Part shown: positions 61,883 through 64,000 of the stretch, in pieces
Layout: every line of letters begins with the position of its first letter
Position numbering within the stretch: position 1 is the first letter of the stretch
Source of the DNA: Streptomyces netropsis
Lineage (GTDB): Bacteria > Actinomycetota > Actinomycetes > Streptomycetales > Streptomycetaceae
Length of the DNA: 64,000 nucleotides
Direction of reading: 5' to 3'
NCBI RefSeq assembly: GCF_014203545.1
Contig: NZ_JACHJG010000011.1
Span: forward strand, 205,532-269,531
Notes under the pieces: generated by a model
What the model was told of the DNA's origin: nothing
Databases searched by the model: none
Seen by the model: the letters and a program-made list of their open reading frames with translations, nothing else
Translations under genes and position numbers: made by a program

Positions 61883-62319
61883 CAGCGACCGGCCCCGTCC
61901 GCCTGGCTGCCGGGCATCTCCACCGGCGGGAGCAGGCCCAGCCGACCGAAGAACTCGATGGTGTTGAGCTCGTCCCAGTGCTCGACGGCCATGCCGTCGA
62001 CCACCCGCCAGATGTCCAGCGACCGCATCTCCACCTCGCGGCCCGTGGGCTGCTCGCCCAGGAGCGACCCGAGGTGCGTGGCGCGGTACGTGAACCGGCC
62101 GGCCACCCGGTCTCCGGACACCAGGACGTCTTCCAGGGTCACCCGGGTGTCCGGGAACGCCGCGAACCAGCGGGTCCAGAAGGCCCGGTTGGCCTCCCGG
62201 CCGTCCTCCACATAGGGGTTGTGGTTGATGTAGTCCTCGGCGACGAATCCGTCCACGGCGTCGGGGTCGTGGCTGTTCATCAAGGCTGCGAAAGCGTGCG
62301 CCACGGTCTGATGGGTCAT
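61882..62319 (-). CDS. SnoaL-like ester cyclase family protein
   Basis: The 145-residue protein has the SnoaL pattern: LMNSHDPDAVDGFVAEDYIN, WFAAFPDTRVTLEDVLVSGD and RSLDIWRVVDGMAVEHWDEL. Members act as cyclases or bind small hydrophobic molecules. The start at 62319 follows GGAGGAACC. Its TGA shares a base with the ATG of the TetR gene. It is the first gene of the operon. Confidence 0.9.
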   Translation of the reverse strand: MTHQTVAHAFAALMNSHDPDAVDGFVAEDYINHNPYVEDGREANRAFWTRWFAAFPDTRVTLEDVLVSGDRVAGRFTYRATHLGSLLGEQPTGREVEMRSLDIWRVVDGMAVEHWDELNTIEFFGRLGLLPPVEMPGSQADGAGR

Positions 62320-62340
62320 CGGTTCCTCCGAATCAGCGAT

Positions 62341-62379
62341 CTTGGTTACATCGTACACAGAATGTACGGTGTAACCAAG
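62341..62379. promoter_or_regulatory. Long palindromic operator, probable TetR site
   Basis: Arms CTTGGTTACATCGTACA (62341-62357) and TGTACGGTGTAACCAAG (62363-62379) differ at one position and flank the 5-base centre CAGAA. It lies just upstream of the SnoaL/TetR/SDR operon and overlaps the 5' end of the divergent lipoprotein gene. Confidence 0.7.
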
Positions 62380-63008
62380 GGGGTGGAGGGGGGTAATCGA
62401 TCACGACCACCGGCGGCACCCGCTGGACCGGGCAAGGCAGCTCGAAGGCGCATCGCGGCGATCGCCTCTGTCGCCACCGCCGGGGCACTCCTGCTCACTG
62501 CCTGCGGCCACGGCAAGAGCGGCTCAATGTCCGTTTCCTCGGCGGTCACCGTAGCCGCGGGCCAGGACGCATCGGCTGTCGGCAGTCCGTCGGCCGGGCA
62601 GGATCGGGCTTCCCCGGTGGCTCCGCCAAGGCGAACGACGCCTCCCCAAACGGATGACTGGGCGAACGGTCCGGTGAAGCCGACGGTGAAGCCGGAGGCG
62701 CAGCGGTGGGCGCAGCTGTCCGCGTCCAAGGCGGGCAGCCTGAACCCGGTGGTGGTCAACGGCGCCGGCTTCACTCTCCACCGTTTCGACAGAGGCGCCG
62801 CGAACCCGTCGAAGTCCGCCTGCAACGGCGACTGCGCGGTGACCTGGCTGCCGGTCGTCGTCGCACCGGGCGGCAGATCGTCCTCGATGGCGTCGGCAAG
62901 TCGAAGGTCGGCACCGCCAAATGGGACGACGGCACCCTTCAGGTCATGGTCGGAGGCTGGCCCGCCTACCGCTTCACACGCTTGACCTCAATCAGGGTTG
63001 AGGTGTGA
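62362..63008 (+). pseudogene. Lipoprotein of the secreted-repeat (COG4315) type, frameshifted
   Basis: The N-terminus has a lipoprotein signal with lipobox LLTAC, followed by a Pro/Thr-rich stretch. One copy of the secreted repeat follows: VVVNGAGFTLHRFDRG, CNGDCAVTWLPVVV. Around 62868 the frame must shift to continue IVLDGVGKSKVGTAKW and GTLQVMVGGWPAYRF. The family usually has two repeats; this one is broken after the first. The start may be ATG 62362 or a GTG about 20 bases later. Confidence 0.65.
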
Positions 63009-63010
63009 TC

Positions 63011-63424
63011 ATGATCCACATGACCACGGAATCCACATCCCGCGCAGCAGACATCGAAGCGATCAGCCGGCTCGTCGCCACCGTCGAGCACTCTCAGCAG
63101 AACAAGGATCCCGAGGAGTTCCTCGGCCTCTTCCACTCGGACGCGATCTGGACGACGGCTCATGGCAAGGTCCTCATCGGCCTCGACGCGATATCGGAGT
63201 TCACCCGCAAGGTCCTCCCCGCGGCGAACTGGGACGGCAAGGTCACCTACGAGGTGGTCCACGTGCTCTTCATCCGCCCCGACGTCGCGGCGGTCAAGGT
63301 CCGTCAGCGTTACCTGGCCCCGGGCGAGGAGAGCGAGGGTGCCCCGCTGTACGTGCTCTCGAAGCAAGCCGATGGCCGCTGGCTGCTGACCGCCTGCCAG
63401 AACACGGCGGTCGTCGCCGACTAG
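63011..63424 (+). CDS. SgcJ/EcaC-like (NTF2-fold) protein
   Basis: The 137-residue protein has a DUF4440/SgcJ-EcaC pattern: ISRLVATVEHSQQNKDPEEF, LFHSDAIWTTAHGKVLIG and GRWLLTACQNTAV at the end. It folds as a cone-shaped barrel and may bind or act on a small molecule. The ATG at 63011 has GAGG 7 bases upstream; ATG 63020 is an alternative. Confidence 0.88.
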   Translation: MIHMTTESTSRAADIEAISRLVATVEHSQQNKDPEEFLGLFHSDAIWTTAHGKVLIGLDAISEFTRKVLPAANWDGKVTYEVVHVLFIRPDVAAVKVRQRYLAPGEESEGAPLYVLSKQADGRWLLTACQNTAVVAD

Positions 63425-63436
63425 TTTGCCCGTCGA

Positions 63437-63640
63437 TCATGTTCGGAGCCAGATCGTGAGGGCTGCCACAGTGGCGGTGCCGAGGTAGGCGTAACGGTGT
63501 CGGTCGTAGCGGGTGGCCACCGCCCGGTGCTGCTTCAGTCGATTGATGGCCCGTTCGGCGGTGTTGCGCCTCTTGTGCCGCTCCTCGTCGAAACCGGGCG
63601 GCCGCCCGCCACGTGAACCTTTGCGCAAGCGGGCGGCCGG
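63437..63640 (-). pseudogene. IS5-family transposase C-terminal remnant
   Basis: The minus strand reads RLRKGSRGGRPPGFDEERHK, then RRNTAERAINRLKQHRAVAT and YLGTATVAALTIWLRT, the conserved C-terminal end with the catalytic Glu. It is a different lineage from the element at 42572. Its upstream half is lost. Confidence 0.7.
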
Positions 63641-63847
63641 GCTGTCGTCGGCCGCCCGTCGAGGCGAGTCGGCTCCGGGTCCTCGGAGAAGCGGCCGGAC
63701 CACCTGGCGGCGAGATCCTTCGTACCCCCGGTGCCTGCGCCAATGGTGGTGTGAGGGCGGCAGCCATGCCGGGATGTGAGGGGTGACGTCAGGAGCCCAA
63801 CTCGTATGAGGAAATCCGAGAGAGCCTCAGAGAGCGGCTGCCCTGAT

Positions 63848-63886
63848 TTGGGATCATTTGTTGAAGCGGTGCTGACTCCCGTGCTG
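63848..63886 (+). repeat. 39-bp direct repeat, right copy
   Basis: Same arrangement as the copy at 42448-42486: TTGGGAT, 13 variable bases and GGTGCTGACTCCCGTGCTG. The following octamers of the left cluster are not repeated here. Confidence 0.6.
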
Positions 63887-63941
63887 CGATCGAGCAAAAC
63901 ACCCAGGTCCCCGAGGCCGGGCTCGGAGTAGGGACGCGGAG

Positions 63942-63985
63942 GGCCCCGCACGGAACCGGGAGGTCGGGGGTTCACGTGCGGGGCC
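63942..63985. terminator. Hairpin at window end
   Basis: Arms GGCCCCGCACG and CGTGCGGGGCC, with an inner GAAC/GTTC pair and one bulged base. No gene end is visible next to it, so it may belong to a gene beyond the window. Confidence 0.4.
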
Positions 63986-64000
63986 GCTCACGGGGTGTGG

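Noticed and set aside
42448..63886. The exact 21,400-bp distance between the two direct repeats as a meaningful number
   Set aside because: It is most likely chance; no mechanism sets such a distance.
1..64000. CRISPR arrays, tRNA and rRNA genes
   Set aside because: No regularly spaced repeats with unique spacers and no cloverleaf or rRNA sequence were seen by eye; a tRNA search could still find a missed gene.

Overview
The window is from a high-GC actinomycete, almost certainly a Streptomyces or close relative. Codon third positions are strongly G/C, start codons are often GTG, and the gene families are typical of Streptomyces (WYL, HxlR, TetR and PucR regulators, NarL-type two-component systems, MHS transporters, XRE-TPR and FxLD proteins, a bacterial terpene synthase). 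The mix of accessory enzymes, regulators and decayed genes would suit a chromosome arm, but position on the replicon cannot be proved from the sequence.

Positions 1-42250 are mostly intact genes in small divergent or overlapping units. They are: an MFS exporter end and a GNAT enzyme; a LysR regulator divergent from an epimerase and an aldo/keto reductase; an ABC drug-type exporter divergent from a sensor kinase/response regulator pair; a MarR regulator facing an enolase across a tandem 13-bp operator array; and a secreted CdtB-like nuclease fused to two ricin-type trefoils (17428-19323). These are followed by WYL/DinB/VOC genes, a 14-TM MFS pump, a barstar-like protein, a second two-component system divergent from an MMPL transporter, and a GNAT / PLP-enzyme / TauD-dioxygenase operon (33492-36178). 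The stretch ends with an erythromycin-esterase homologue and a 3-hydroxybutyrate-dehydrogenase / PucR / MHS-transporter locus.

Positions 42448-63886 have the character of a decayed island. A 39-bp imperfect direct repeat occurs at both ends; the left copy lies in a cluster of six GTGCTGAC octamers beside an IS5-family element. Inside is a compact terpenoid locus: a class I terpene synthase translationally coupled to an ABC exporter, divergent from a polyprenyl diphosphate synthase. Around it are remnants of ISL3, IS5 and Tn3 transposases, a second prenyl synthase, a Pycsar-type membrane effector, an XRE-TPR regulator, an FxLD-system methyltransferase, a PAP2 phosphatase, an IclR regulator and a second copy of the trefoil part of the CdtB-like toxin. 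Intact modules in the same stretch include TetR / darcynin / multicopper oxidase, HxlR / NmrA, and a SnoaL / TetR / SDR operon with a near-perfect 17-bp-arm operator.

The most striking items are the single-chain CDT-like toxin with its decayed paralogue, and the terpene synthase fused by translational coupling to its own exporter. All family assignments come from reading motifs, not from database searches.
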